Of a stretch of 64,000 nt of DNA, positions 1-7,715 are shown piece after piece. The stretch spans positions 3,286,001 to 3,350,000 of the forward strand of contig NZ_CP048114.1 in assembly GCF_010093025.1 (NCBI RefSeq), in the 5' to 3' direction. The translations under genes and the position numbers were made by a program. Origin of the DNA: Edaphobacter sp. 12200R-103. Lineage in GTDB: Bacteria > Acidobacteriota > Terriglobia > Terriglobales > Acidobacteriaceae. The first letter of the stretch is position 1. The number at the start of each line of letters is the position of its first letter. The notes under the pieces were generated by a model. That model made no database searches, was not told the DNA's origin, and saw only the letters and a program-made list of their open reading frames with translations.

Positions 1-255
1 CAGCAGCAGGTTGATGATCGCTGCTTCGAACGCATCGAAGACGTGCCGACCCACGCCCTCACGCTAACGATTCCGCGCCTGCTCAACAGCAGCCGCATCT
101 TCTGCTGCGTCCCCGGCGCGCTCAAAAAGACCGCGGTCCGCCGCACCCTGCGCGATCCCATCAGCGGGCAGGTCCCCGCCACCGCACTGCGAACGCACGC
201 AAACTGGTCGCTCTACCTCGACCGCGACTCAGCCAGCGAACTGAGCGCCGGATGA
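1..255 (+). CDS. nagB: Glucosamine-6-phosphate deaminase-like protein, C-terminal part
   Basis: The last 84 codons of a gene whose start lies before the window. The visible part has the hallmarks of the NagB/SIS-like sugar isomerase family: ALTLTIP, a CVPGALKK segment, then DPISGQVPATALRTH and a final YLDRDSAS, as in glucosamine-6-phosphate deaminases. The family turns glucosamine-6-phosphate into fructose-6-phosphate and ammonia in the cytoplasm. Its stop overlaps the nagA start (ATGA at 252-255), so the two are translationally coupled and would act as successive steps of amino-sugar breakdown. The active-site half is not in view, so the exact substrate is inferred from the neighbour. Confidence 0.8.
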   Translation, partial: QQQVDDRCFERIEDVPTHALTLTIPRLLNSSRIFCCVPGALKKTAVRRTLRDPISGQVPATALRTHANWSLYLDRDSASELSAG

Positions 256-1391
256 ACAGCATCCGCGGTCGCGATCCGCAGACAGGGCGCGGCATTGAAG
301 CCGTCCTGCGCGACGGCGTCATCGTAGCTGTAAACGAAGTACCCGCAGAGGAGAACCTCTGGCTTGCGCCCGGCCTCATCGACCTGCAGGTGAACGGTTA
401 TCGCGGCTTCGATCTCAACGCCGACTCGCTTACACCGGATACCGTCATCGATCTCGCCCGCGCAGTGCTCGCCACCGGCGTCACCGCGTTTCTCCCCACC
501 ATCATCACGGCGCCGGAGGAGAAGATCGTCGCCTGCCTGCAAGCCATCGCTGCTGCGCGACAGCGCGTGCCATGGCTCCAGCACATGATCCCCGGCGTCC
601 ACGTCGAAGGCCCTCATCTCTCCTCGCAGGACGGACCTCGCGGCGCTCACCCCTGCGAGCACATCCGTCCACCCTCCATCAACGAATTCGAGCGCTGGCA
701 GCGCGCCTGCGCAAACCTCGTTACGCTGGTGACTGTCTCTCCGCACTGGCCGGACGCGACGGCTTACATCCATGCGTTGCGTGAGCGCGGCGTCCTGGTC
801 TCCATCGGCCACACGGACGCCTCGGCCGGGCAGATTCACGCCGCCGTCGATGCGGGCGCCACGCTCTCGACGCATCTGGGCAACGGCGTCGCCGCCATGC
901 TGCCGCGCCACCCCAACCTGCTCTGGGCACAAATGGCAGAAGACCGTCTGACCGCCATGCTGATCGCAGACGGCCACCACCTGCCCGCCGACACCCTCAA
1001 GGTGATGCTGCGGTCCAAGGGGCTCGACCGCGTCATCATCACGTCGGACGCGGTCGCACTGGCCGGCATGCCTCCCGGGCTCTACAGCACGCCCGTAGGC
1101 GGGCAGGTCGAGCTGACCGAAGACGGCCGCCTCTGCCTGCCGGGAACGCGGCTGCTCGCAGGCTCGGTCACGCCCCTGAAGGACGCTGTGGCTCTCGTGG
1201 CCAACACGCAGCTCAGCCTCGCCGACGCGCTGCGGCTCGCAACGGAAAACCCGGCACGAATTCTCGGCCGGACCTCAGGCCTGAAGGCAGGAGCCAGCGC
1301 GGACCTCATTCGCTTCACATGGCAACCCGGAGCGGAGCTTCGGATCGAGACCGTCCTGCTCCAGGGCACTTCCGTAGCGACGAGTCCATAA
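252..1391 (+). CDS. nagA: N-acetylglucosamine-6-phosphate deacetylase
   Basis: 379 residues, the usual length for NagA, a metal-dependent amidohydrolase that removes the acetyl group from GlcNAc-6-phosphate in the cytoplasm. Visible family motifs in order: GLIDLQVNGYRGFD near residue 41, the metal-binding HVEGPHLS near 116 with GPRGAHP after it, IGHTDAS near 193, STHLGNG near 215, LIADGHHLP near 238 and the catalytic-Asp segment ITSDAVALAGMPPGLY near 263. The start ATG overlaps the upstream nagB-like stop, which fixes it. The pair is the standard route from GlcNAc-6-P to fructose-6-P. The GH18 enzyme at 31-32 kb could feed it, but is not linked in an operon. Confidence 0.95.
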   Translation: MNSIRGRDPQTGRGIEAVLRDGVIVAVNEVPAEENLWLAPGLIDLQVNGYRGFDLNADSLTPDTVIDLARAVLATGVTAFLPTIITAPEEKIVACLQAIAAARQRVPWLQHMIPGVHVEGPHLSSQDGPRGAHPCEHIRPPSINEFERWQRACANLVTLVTVSPHWPDATAYIHALRERGVLVSIGHTDASAGQIHAAVDAGATLSTHLGNGVAAMLPRHPNLLWAQMAEDRLTAMLIADGHHLPADTLKVMLRSKGLDRVIITSDAVALAGMPPGLYSTPVGGQVELTEDGRLCLPGTRLLAGSVTPLKDAVALVANTQLSLADALRLATENPARILGRTSGLKAGASADLIRFTWQPGAELRIETVLLQGTSVATSP

Positions 1392-1436
1392 CCCCTGGCT
1401 TTGCGAAGGCCGACACCAGTTCGATGGAGACCTGCT

Positions 1437-1823
1437 TCAGGAGGAAGGTTGGGTATCCGCTTTGGCTGGTGCGGGGGAGCCTTTCTGGATGGTGCGAAAG
1501 ACCTGCGCTACCTCGCGGTCGAGGGTGGCGAAGTCGAGGTCGATGACGCTGCGGCGAGGATGGAGGATGACGTCGACAGGGCCCTGGAGCAGGGCGATGT
1601 TGCGGCGCACGGCCTCGCGCATGCGGCGCTTGATGCGGTTGCGGTCGACAGCCTTGCCCATCACCTTGCCGACGGTAAGGCCGACGCGGGGAGTATCGGG
1701 CTGGCCGGCGAGCGCGGGGCGCTGGGCGAAAAAGAAGGTCATCTGTCGGGAGAACTGTTTGCGACTCGCCTGATAGACGCGCTGGTAGTCGGCGTGTTTG
1801 CGGAGACGGAAGGTGAGCGCCAT
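1437..1823 (-). CDS. rnpA: Ribonuclease P protein component
   Basis: 128 residues, typical size for the small basic protein subunit of RNase P, which helps the catalytic RNA cut 5' leaders from tRNA precursors. The N-terminus has the family pattern (FRLRKHADYQRVYQ), residues 45-55 hold the VGLTVGKVMGKAV segment, and the RNR signature is seen as DRNRIKRRMREAVR near residue 60. It lies downstream of rpmH on the same strand, but about 1.1 kb away, with a PilZ gene, a small P/Q-rich gene and two hairpins in between. It is therefore unlikely to share the usual rpmH-rnpA transcript. Confidence 0.95.
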   Translation of the reverse strand: MALTFRLRKHADYQRVYQASRKQFSRQMTFFFAQRPALAGQPDTPRVGLTVGKVMGKAVDRNRIKRRMREAVRRNIALLQGPVDVILHPRRSVIDLDFATLDREVAQVFRTIQKGSPAPAKADTQPSS

Positions 1824-1957
1824 GAGGACAGGCCGGGACGGAATGGATTCAGGAGCGCCCGTGAGCTTTCAGTTTAGAGCATTTCCTGCGATGCGATGGT
1901 TTCCGGAACGCTTGCCGGGAGTACCCGGGCTTTGGTGGTGATGCGGATTCGCCGCGC

Positions 1958-2004
1958 ATCCTGCAAAACCCACCTTAGCTTCGCGAAGGTGGGGCGCCCG
2001 GTTT
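1958..2004 (+). repeat. R1 palindromic repeat, copy 1
   Basis: Core CCCACCTTAGCTTCG then CGAAGGTGGGG forms an inverted repeat, preceded by ATCCTGCAAAA and followed by CGCCCGGTTT. It covers the stop codon and last ten or so codons of the PilZ gene, which end in KPGAPPSRS. Confidence 0.9.
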
Positions 2005-2370
2005 GGTGGCTGCGCGGAGTTCATCCATGAGCAGCCGGAGCTGAGTACGGCTGCGATTGCTGAGGCAGAGGATCTCGACGCCGAGATGACCGGAGGGCCG
2101 CACCTGGCGCACGATCGAATGAACACGAAAGCTGAGGCGGTTGACCTCGAAGCGCATCTCGATCTGGTCGCCGATGAGGTACCCGGCGCCTTCACTGGAA
2201 TCCATTGACTCGCGAGGCTGGATGAGACAGCCGTCCAGGCAGAGATTGAGGATGCGTCCTTTGCGCAGGTACCAGTTCTGAATCTGGAACTCGACGGGAC
2301 CGTGGCAGTCGAAGCGCGGGCTGCGGCGTCGCTCCTGGAGTTCTTTGAGGCTGGGCTTGGGATCTCGAAT
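1975..2370 (-). CDS. PilZ-domain protein, unusual start
   Basis: A PilZ domain is readable over the whole frame: the c-di-GMP-binding arginine motif QERRRSPRF lies upstream, followed by NLCLDGCLI (N-x-C-x-x-G in place of the usual D/N-x-S-x-x-G), and the closing strand pattern LGVEILCLS. The first in-frame ATG is at 2205 and would cut away both binding motifs. Between it and the upstream stop (TAG near 2410) there is no ATG, GTG or TTG in frame. The only plausible initiator is ATT at 2370, with GGAG nine bases before it. I annotate that start, giving 131 residues. A frameshift or decayed start is the alternative. The C-terminus is made by an R1 repeat. The role is presumably a c-di-GMP sensor; the output is unknown. 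Confidence 0.6.
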   Translation of the reverse strand: MRDPKPSLKELQERRRSPRFDCHGPVEFQIQNWYLRKGRILNLCLDGCLIQPRESMDSSEGAGYLIGDQIEMRFEVNRLSFRVHSIVRQVRPSGHLGVEILCLSNRSRTQLRLLMDELRAATKPGAPPSRS

Positions 2371-2464
2371 GAGTGTCTGCTCCGCGGCCTGGCGTGCGCC
2401 TTCTCTTAAGAGGTGCTATCGGCGGCGAAGAGACAATGCATGAGTGCGGACGGCGTTTGAGAGA

Positions 2465-2492
2465 GGAGGCCCGCTCGATCGAGCGGACCTCC
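2465..2492 (-). terminator. Perfect-stem hairpin after the small P/Q-rich gene
   Basis: GGAGGYCCGCTCG followed by CGAGCGGRCCTCC folds to a near-perfect GC-rich stem 45 bases past the stop of the small gene at 2537-2725. The T-run on the minus strand is poor (TCTCTC), so it may be a terminator or a processing hairpin. Confidence 0.5.
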
Positions 2493-2536
2493 CTGTTTGG
2501 ATGCTGTTGACATCAATGTTTTGCGAGCTGTTTCGC

Positions 2537-2725
2537 CTATTTCTTCTCCGGCGGAGCCGACTGGCTGCCCTGATGCGGCTGGCCCGGCGAGCTGTAACCA
2601 CCTTGACCGGGGCGGTTTCCCTGCTGCGTCGGTTGGGTGGAATGCTGTCCGCTGGACGGGGTTCCCTGTTTTGTTCCCTTGTTCGGATCCGGCTGATTGG
2701 GTTGATTCATCCTTGGTTGATTCAT
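2537..2725 (-). CDS. Small proline/glutamine/asparagine-rich protein
   Basis: 62 residues, almost entirely P, Q, N, G and S (starts MNQPRMNQPNQPDPNKG, ends SAPPEKK), so probably disordered. No known domain is recognised. Support for it being real: a Shine-Dalgarno-like GGAG nine bases before the ATG, an rpmH terminator just upstream and a strong hairpin just downstream, and composition that reads as protein low-complexity, not random. It sits where rnpA would be expected, between rpmH and rnpA. Its function is unknown. It could also be a fortuitous frame. Confidence 0.5.
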   Translation of the reverse strand: MNQPRMNQPNQPDPNKGTKQGTPSSGQHSTQPTQQGNRPGQGGYSSPGQPHQGSQSAPPEKK

Positions 2726-2891
2726 TGCAAATACTCCAGGATTGCCGGCAGGGCACTTCGTTCGCTTTCGCGGTGCCGGCAGTCAGTTAGGAGGCTCCAA
2801 CGGCAGGGCAAGGTTGCCCGAAATGGAGAGGCCGCCGGGGTGGCGGCCATACGTGCTGAGAATCGTGTGCAGCGGGGAAGAAAGTTTCCCC

Positions 2892-2912
2892 AGAAGCCCG
2901 TCCCGGGCTTCT
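2892..2912 (-). terminator. Terminator after rpmH
   Basis: AGAAGCCCG, loop GGA, CGGGCTTCT, then GGGGAAACTTTCTT on the minus strand, starting 8 bases past the rpmH stop. It suggests that rpmH is transcribed alone. Confidence 0.65.
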
Positions 2913-2919
2913 GCAGCAA

Positions 2920-3075
2920 CTAGTCGCGGTAACCGGCGCTGACGGCGATCTTGTGACGGCCCTTGGCGCGGCGACGGCTGAGAACCGCGGCTCCGGCCTT
3001 GGTCTTCATGCGGCTCAGAAAGCCATGGGTCTTGGAGCGGCGACGACGGTTGGGTTGAAAGGTACGCTTCGGCAT
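2920..3075 (-). CDS. rpmH: 50S ribosomal protein L34
   Basis: 51 residues, with the full L34 pattern: start [19 protein letters not shown], then [20 protein letters not shown] and a short tail [11 protein letters not shown]34 is a small, highly basic protein of the large ribosomal subunit. The start is fixed by the conserved N-terminus and by GAGGAG about nine bases upstream. A TACAAT hexamer on the minus strand near 3145 is a candidate -10 box. It is divergent from dnaA, 0.8 kb away, which is the classic neighbourhood, although rnpA does not follow directly. Confidence 0.97.
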   Translation of the reverse strand: MPKRTFQPNRRRRSKTHGFLSRMKTKAGAAVLSRRRAKGRHKIAVSAGYRD

Positions 3076-3877
3076 GGAACTAAACTCCTCGGGAGGCAGG
3101 AGGCGTCCTGCCGGATCTTTTCGCTTATTGCAGCAATTACTGATTGTACCGTATCGGACGGGATTTTCACAGGGGGAGTGGGCTTTCTGTTCCAGTACGG
3201 GGATGCGCCGGTTCTGAACTCCATCTCGGAGATCGAGAGGGGGCACCCGGCACGATGCAGGAGTGCCTGGATCCGTTGTACGGGAGACATCCTGCAAAAC
3301 CCACCTCGGCTTCGCGAAGGTGGGCGCCCGGTCTGTCCCGGTATGGAGAGTGTGACTCCGCACCTGTTTTCGACTCATCCTGGGTTGACGCACGAGGACA
3401 CTTTGCCAGGAGCGCTGCGTTTCCGGAGAGAGGATGGAATCGTGTGCGGCGAAAGGGCCTCACGGTATCACAAAGGGGCGATGACGGGTATAGACAAATG
3501 GGGTTAATTCATCGATTTTCGCAGGATGAAAGGCAGGTTTTTTCATGCTTCACCGGGAATGGTGCAACTCGAATTTTTTTGTCCTGCAGCGCTTGAAATG
3601 AGTCATGTTTCCCGTGCTACTATCGAACCCGATTCGCAAGACGTTTTACGCAGATTCAGCAGCTCCGCATTCTGCCTCATGTTGCACTACTCCTCTTCCT
3701 CAACGCAGTGATTGCGCATCGAAGAGAATTCTAGCGAGACAGAGTTTGTCACCACTTGCCGTGATGGCGAGAGGAACATCTGTTTGCTGGTTTGATTTTT
3801 TTTTCGCTTAGGGCAATGACGATGATCGCGGGAGCCGCTGGTTTTAAACACACGGAACAGAAGAAGGAAGTATAAGA
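3076..3877. other. rpmH-dnaA intergenic region
   Basis: About 800 bases with no convincing gene. It holds the rpmH promoter side (TACAAT near 3145), one R1 repeat (3289-3331) and an AT-richer stretch with T-runs (3540-3580 and 3790-3810) leading into dnaA. No consensus DnaA boxes (TTATNCACA) are seen on either strand, so there is no direct support for oriC here despite the classical position. Confidence 0.6.
3289..3331 (+). repeat. R1 palindromic repeat, copy 2
   Basis: ATCCTGCAAAACCCACCTCGGCTTCG followed by CGAAGGTGGGCGCCCGG in the rpmH-dnaA gap. Two bases differ from the commonest form. Confidence 0.85.
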
Positions 3878-5311
3878 ATGTCATTCGTTCCTACGGCTAC
3901 CGCCGTGCTGAATTATTGGGTTCGTATCCTTGCCGCGCTCGAGAAGAAGATCAATCGTCAGTCGTACGAGACATGGCTGAAGCCGACCCGCTTCTCACAC
4001 CTCGAAGGCAAGAAACTTTTTGTGCGGATCCCGTCCGCCGATTTCCAGCACATCGGCGATCGTTATGCGGACCTGATCCAGGAGGCGATCGACAACCTCA
4101 CCCTGGATGTGGAAGTGGTGGAGTTCATCACAGCCGAGCAGGATCCGCGAACGCCGAAGGTACGCGAGGATGGAGGCTTTGCCCCGGTGCCGAGCCACAG
4201 CCAGAGTGCGCCGAAGCAGGGCAGGGCGGGCTCGCTGAGCCAGGGCACGCCGGCGGCTCCCGGACCGGAGCAGTCACGGTTTGATTGGAATACCGCCTCG
4301 CAGTTGAACTCGAAGTATGTCTTCGACGCCTTTGTGGTGGGCAGCGGAAACCAGTTTGCCACTGCAGCCGCGCAGGCCGTGGCCGAGAGGCCGTCGAAGG
4401 CCTACAACCCGCTGTTCCTGTACGGCGGCGTGGGGATGGGCAAGACGCACCTGATGCATGCGATCGGCCACGAGGTGAAGCGCCGCCAGTCGCACGCTTC
4501 CATCTGCTACGTGAGCGGCGAGAAGTTCACCAACGAGATGATCGACTGCGTGCGCTACCAGAAGATGACGAGCTTCCGGGACAAGTTCCGCAACGTCGAC
4601 GTGCTGCTGATCGACGACATCCAGTTTCTCGCGGGCAAGGAACGGACGCAGGAGGAGTTCTTCCATACGTTCAACGCGCTGCATGAGTCGATGAAGCAGA
4701 TCGTGATTGCGAGCGACCGTCCGCCGAAGGAGCTTCCGGATTTCGAGGACCGTCTGCGCTCGCGCTTTGAATGGGGACTGATTGCCGACATTCAGCCGCC
4801 GGACCTTGAAACGAAGGTTGCGATTCTGCAGAAGAAGGCAGAGAGCGAGCAGACGCCGCTGCCGACCGACGTGGCGCTGTTTATCGCGTCGAACGTGCGG
4901 ACGAACGTGCGCGAGCTTGAGGGCGCGCTGGTGCGGCTGATCGCGTGGTGCTCGATGCATGGCGTGGAGATTACGCTGGCAGTGGCGCAGCAGTGCCTGA
5001 AGCAGTTCATCGACACGCAGGTGCGCAAGATCACGATCGAAACGATCCAGCGCACGGTAGCGGAGAACTTCGGCATGCGCATTGCGGAGCTGAAGCAGAA
5101 GAACAACTCGCGGCAGATCGTGGTGCCGCGGCAGATTGCCATGTATCTGGCCAAGCAGCTGACGGAGGCTTCGCTGCCCGAGATCGGAAGGCAGTTCGGA
5201 GGCAAGCACCATACGACGGTGATGCATTCGATCGCGAAGATCGATGAGCAGCGCAGAGCCGACAAGGACCTGAACCGCACGATCAACAAGCTGATGGAGA
5301 CGCTGAGCTGA
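3878..5311 (+). CDS. dnaA: Chromosomal replication initiator DnaA
   Basis: 477 residues, normal length. Domain I covers about residues 1-85 and is followed by a flexible P/S/Q-rich linker (90-135). The AAA+ domain starts near 140, with Walker A GGVGMGKT at 183-190, Walker B LLIDDIQF at 243-250 and the sensor/arginine-finger region in DRLRSRFEWGL. The C-terminal helix-turn-helix has the DnaA signature EIGRQFGGKHHTTVMHS. It binds DnaA boxes, melts oriC and loads the helicase in its ATP form. A GAAGGA-like ribosome site precedes the ATG by about nine bases, and a clear terminator follows. dnaN is not adjacent, unlike in many other phyla. Confidence 0.98.
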   Translation: MSFVPTATAVLNYWVRILAALEKKINRQSYETWLKPTRFSHLEGKKLFVRIPSADFQHIGDRYADLIQEAIDNLTLDVEVVEFITAEQDPRTPKVREDGGFAPVPSHSQSAPKQGRAGSLSQGTPAAPGPEQSRFDWNTASQLNSKYVFDAFVVGSGNQFATAAAQAVAERPSKAYNPLFLYGGVGMGKTHLMHAIGHEVKRRQSHASICYVSGEKFTNEMIDCVRYQKMTSFRDKFRNVDVLLIDDIQFLAGKERTQEEFFHTFNALHESMKQIVIASDRPPKELPDFEDRLRSRFEWGLIADIQPPDLETKVAILQKKAESEQTPLPTDVALFIASNVRTNVRELEGALVRLIAWCSMHGVEITLAVAQQCLKQFIDTQVRKITIETIQRTVAENFGMRIAELKQKNNSRQIVVPRQIAMYLAKQLTEASLPEIGRQFGGKHHTTVMHSIAKIDEQRRADKDLNRTINKLMETLS

Positions 5312-5337
5312 AGTCGTCACAGAGGGACGAAGGAGAG

Positions 5338-5360
5338 AGGCCGCTCGTGCGGCCTTTTTC
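5338..5360 (+). terminator. Rho-independent terminator of dnaA
   Basis: AGGCCGC, loop TCGT, GCGGCCT followed directly by TTTTTC, 27 bases after the dnaA stop. Confidence 0.9.
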
Positions 5361-5394
5361 TTTGGGGGGAGTGCGGTGTTGGTTTGCAGGGGAG

Positions 5395-5412
5395 ATATCC
5401 TGCAAAACCCGG
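5395..5412 (+). repeat. R1 remnant
   Basis: ATATCCTGCAAAACCCGG is the left flank of R1 joined straight to its right end. The palindromic core is missing, as expected after a deletion between the arms. Confidence 0.5.
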
Positions 5413-5546
5413 TGGTGGCGGTGAGGGGAGATTGAGGGTGGTGTGAAGGAGGGTGGGTGGCTTTGCGTGGGACGTGTGGCAAAGTATGCTCAGTAGATAC
5501 TGACGATACTTTCGCTCCAAAGGACCTTGCGCGACCGCGCTCTTCG

Positions 5547-6275
5547 ATGAAGGCCACTCGGTTTGAATTTCGATTTCGTTTTGTGATTCTCGTACTGCTC
5601 TATGCGGTGAGCTTTGTGATGCCGTGGAACAAGTGGCTGCACCTGGACACGGTTCGCACGTGGCAGTGGCTGGCTTCGCTGCTAAGCCGCGCCGGCGTGA
5701 TGGGGTTCAGCCAGGCGACGCTGCTGGTGCTGGTGGCAGGAATCTGTTTTGCCGTGGCCGCGGCCCTGCTGCGCACGTGGGGTTCCGCATACCTGGGCCA
5801 GGGCGTAGTGCGGGACACGGCGATGCATGGCGACCGCATGGTGGCCGCAGGACCGTATCGCCATGTGCGGAATCCGCTCTACCTGGGGACGTTTCTGCAC
5901 TCGTTTGCCCTGGCACTGCTGACGATGCCGAGCGGAGCGGCGTTTATGCTGGTGACGGTCGGGCTGTTCGAACTGCGGCTGATCGGAGCGGAAGAGAGTT
6001 TTCTGAGCGAGCGGCTGGGCGAGGCGTATGGCGAGTACCGCATGCGGGTTCCCCGGCTGGTGCCCTCGTTGCGTCCGCAGATTGAGTCGTCGGGTGCCAG
6101 CCCGGCATGGGGTACCGCCGCGCTGAGCGAAGTGTACATGTGGGGCGTGGCGATCTCGTTCGGCGCCCTGGGATGGATGTATAACGCGGTTCTGATACTG
6201 CAGGGCGTGCTGGTCTCGCTGGGAGTATCGCTGGTGGTAAGGGCGCTTCTTCCGCGGCCGGAGAGGACGCTCTGA
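5547..6275 (+). CDS. Membrane methyltransferase of the isoprenylcysteine/phospholipid methyltransferase type
   Basis: 242 residues from the ATG at 5547; an earlier in-frame ATG at 5457 would add a stretch without family features. It has several hydrophobic segments (about residues 10-27, 45-65, 105-140 and 200-230) and the family motif GPYRHVRNPLYLG near residue 100, followed by RLGEAYGEYRMRVPRLVP, the SAM-binding pattern of ICMT/PEMT-like proteins. Such enzymes sit in the inner membrane and methylate small lipophilic or thiol groups. The substrate cannot be told from sequence. The gene stands alone after the dnaA terminator. Confidence 0.7.
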   Translation: MKATRFEFRFRFVILVLLYAVSFVMPWNKWLHLDTVRTWQWLASLLSRAGVMGFSQATLLVLVAGICFAVAAALLRTWGSAYLGQGVVRDTAMHGDRMVAAGPYRHVRNPLYLGTFLHSFALALLTMPSGAAFMLVTVGLFELRLIGAEESFLSERLGEAYGEYRMRVPRLVPSLRPQIESSGASPAWGTAALSEVYMWGVAISFGALGWMYNAVLILQGVLVSLGVSLVVRALLPRPERTL

Positions 6276-6420
6276 AAGGATGGACCGTGGCATGGCTCAA
6301 AAAGCTATCGATCGCTTCACCACACAAGTTCAACGTAGTTGATGCGTTTCGCTTGTGATCCAAAGTGCTGCAGGCGCTTCCAGCTGGTCGTTATCGGGTG
6401 CCAAAAAGGGATTGAAGAGA

Positions 6421-6450
6421 AGAGCCCGTGTCGAAGACGACGCGGGCTCT
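6421..6450 (-). terminator. Strong hairpin downstream of the HU gene
   Basis: AGAGCCCGTGTCG, loop AAGA, CGACGCGGGCTCT. The stem is about 13 bp. T-rich tails are weak on both strands, so it may serve the HU gene and the plus-strand methyltransferase gene together. Confidence 0.6.
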
Positions 6451-6564
6451 TTGTCCTTCTGCCTGCCGCCCGGCGCGAGACGATGTCCTGCGCTCGGAAA
6501 GACGCGGCTTTGCGGGAGGGCTGACGATTCTCCCAAACACACCGCGAGGTGCGGGGTGATTCAG

Positions 6565-6861
6565 CTACTTCTTGGGCGGAGCGATGGTGTCCTTCGCGAC
6601 CTTGGCCACGCGGAACTTGACCACGGTCTTGGCCTTGATCTTGATGGTTTCGCCGGTCTGGGGGTTGCGGCCCAGGCGCGCCTTGCGCTCGGCCTTCACC
6701 AGCTTGCCGATGCCAGGAATGGTGAACTCACCGTTCTTCTTGGTCTCCTTGACGGCCGTCTCGGCCAGCAGGTCCAGGAAGGCAGCCGTCTGCTTGTTGG
6801 TCAGCTCGAGCTTCTCCGCCAACTGACGGACGAGCGCTGTCTTGGTCAATCCCTTTGCCAT
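6565..6861 (-). CDS. hup: HU family DNA-binding protein
   Basis: 98 residues, close to the 90 of standard HU. It starts MAKGLTKTALVRQLAEK, has the dimer-core helices (TNKQTAAFLDLLAETAVKE) and the DNA-binding arm GRNPQTGETIKIKAKTVVKFRVAK with the conserved RNPQTG at its base. HU bends and compacts DNA and helps DnaA-dependent origin opening. The ATG has GAAGGAG eight bases upstream. An upstream leader of about 440 bases carries a perfect TTGACA -35-like hexamer on the minus strand at 7020-7025. A strong hairpin lies 115 bases past the stop. Confidence 0.95.
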   Translation of the reverse strand: MAKGLTKTALVRQLAEKLELTNKQTAAFLDLLAETAVKETKKNGEFTIPGIGKLVKAERKARLGRNPQTGETIKIKAKTVVKFRVAKVAKDTIAPPKK

Positions 6862-7305
6862 GTGTTGCTCCTTCTAGCGTTCTTGTTTTTTCCTGAAGCA
6901 GGTTATCCGCCCGACTTCTGAAGACTGATCGTTTCAGCATCCGATGGTGCGAATCACCAGTGTTCATGCGGGTGCGGAGAAACCGTACCGCAATTCACCT
7001 TCGGCTTTTCCGCGAGCTTTGTCAATGTGTTTTGTTGGGTTTCCACAGGTTTTTTGCGGTTTTTTCCTGTTTTGAGCGGTTTTTGGTCTATTTTGAGGCA
7101 AAAAGCGACATCCGGGGAAGGTTTGCGGGCAGGAAATGCGAAGGCTCCTGGCTGGGCGAGAAGCAGATTTCTCCCCTCCGTTTCGCTCTGATCGGGAGCG
7201 TACTTTTTGATTCCCGCAGGGTTGAGGGGAGGGAGTGTGGGAGAGATCTCCGCAATGACGCTTTCGTGATCGTGGCCAGGCAATGAGGATTTGCTGTGTT
7301 CGCTT
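6862..7305. other. HU upstream region with T-rich direct repeats
   Basis: No credible gene. On the plus strand, 7048-7086 carries GGTTTTTT/GCGGTTTTTT/GCGGTTTTTGG units next to TTTCCACAGG. On the minus strand this is an A-tract array upstream of the TTGACA hexamer at 7020-7025, so it may act as an UP-like or bent promoter element for the HU gene. Confidence 0.4.
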
Positions 7306-7530
7306 CTACCGGTCCTTGCGGTACAGCAGGTCGCGGATGGCTTTGCGTCGCTCCGCGTCGGCCTCGCGTTGCGCCTGACGCTCTTCGGCGCTCATCGAGG
7401 CCTTTCCTCCTGTCTCCTCCGAGTCCTCTTCCATGCTGCACTCCGGACAGCGATTGGCAAAACCGGGTTTGTCGGGCTTCAACTCGAACTCTTCGCCGCA
7501 GGCTACGCATTTTCTAATGGGAAAGGGCAT
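7306..7530 (-). CDS. Small zinc-ribbon protein
   Basis: 74 residues. It has two CxxC knuckles (CVAC at residues 8-11, CPEC at 28-31) spaced as in a rubredoxin-like zinc ribbon, then an acidic stretch (SMEEDSEE) and a basic helical tail rich in R, E and A. The fold suggests metal-stabilised binding to nucleic acid or protein. No specific function is recognised. It lies alone between the HU leader and a transporter on the other strand. Confidence 0.7.
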   Translation of the reverse strand: MPFPIRKCVACGEEFELKPDKPGFANRCPECSMEEDSEETGGKASMSAEERQAQREADAERRKAIRDLLYRKDR

Positions 7531-7715
7531 CGCTTCCTCATTTTAATAGAAACGGCCTGCACTTTCATCGAACCGAGATGTGCCTGGCTCATCGGGCAGG
7601 AGCATCGATTGCGCTGCCGGGGTCATTGCCTGCAGAGGCAGAAGATGTTCCGCATCCCGTGCCGCGCTTGCGGGAGCGCCTGCGGAGATGACGACGTTAC
7701 ACTTGAACTATCCCT

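Noticed and set aside
3076..3877. oriC between rpmH and dnaA
   Set aside because: Classical place, but no DnaA boxes were seen on either strand and the AT-rich parts are short.
5457..5546. Longer N-terminus for the membrane methyltransferase from the ATG at 5457
   Set aside because: The added 30 residues have no membrane or family character and lie in the space after the dnaA terminator.
4274..5557. A 427-residue open frame opposite dnaA
   Set aside because: It is rich in R, H and L, has no family motif, and mirrors the codon pattern of dnaA, which is certain.
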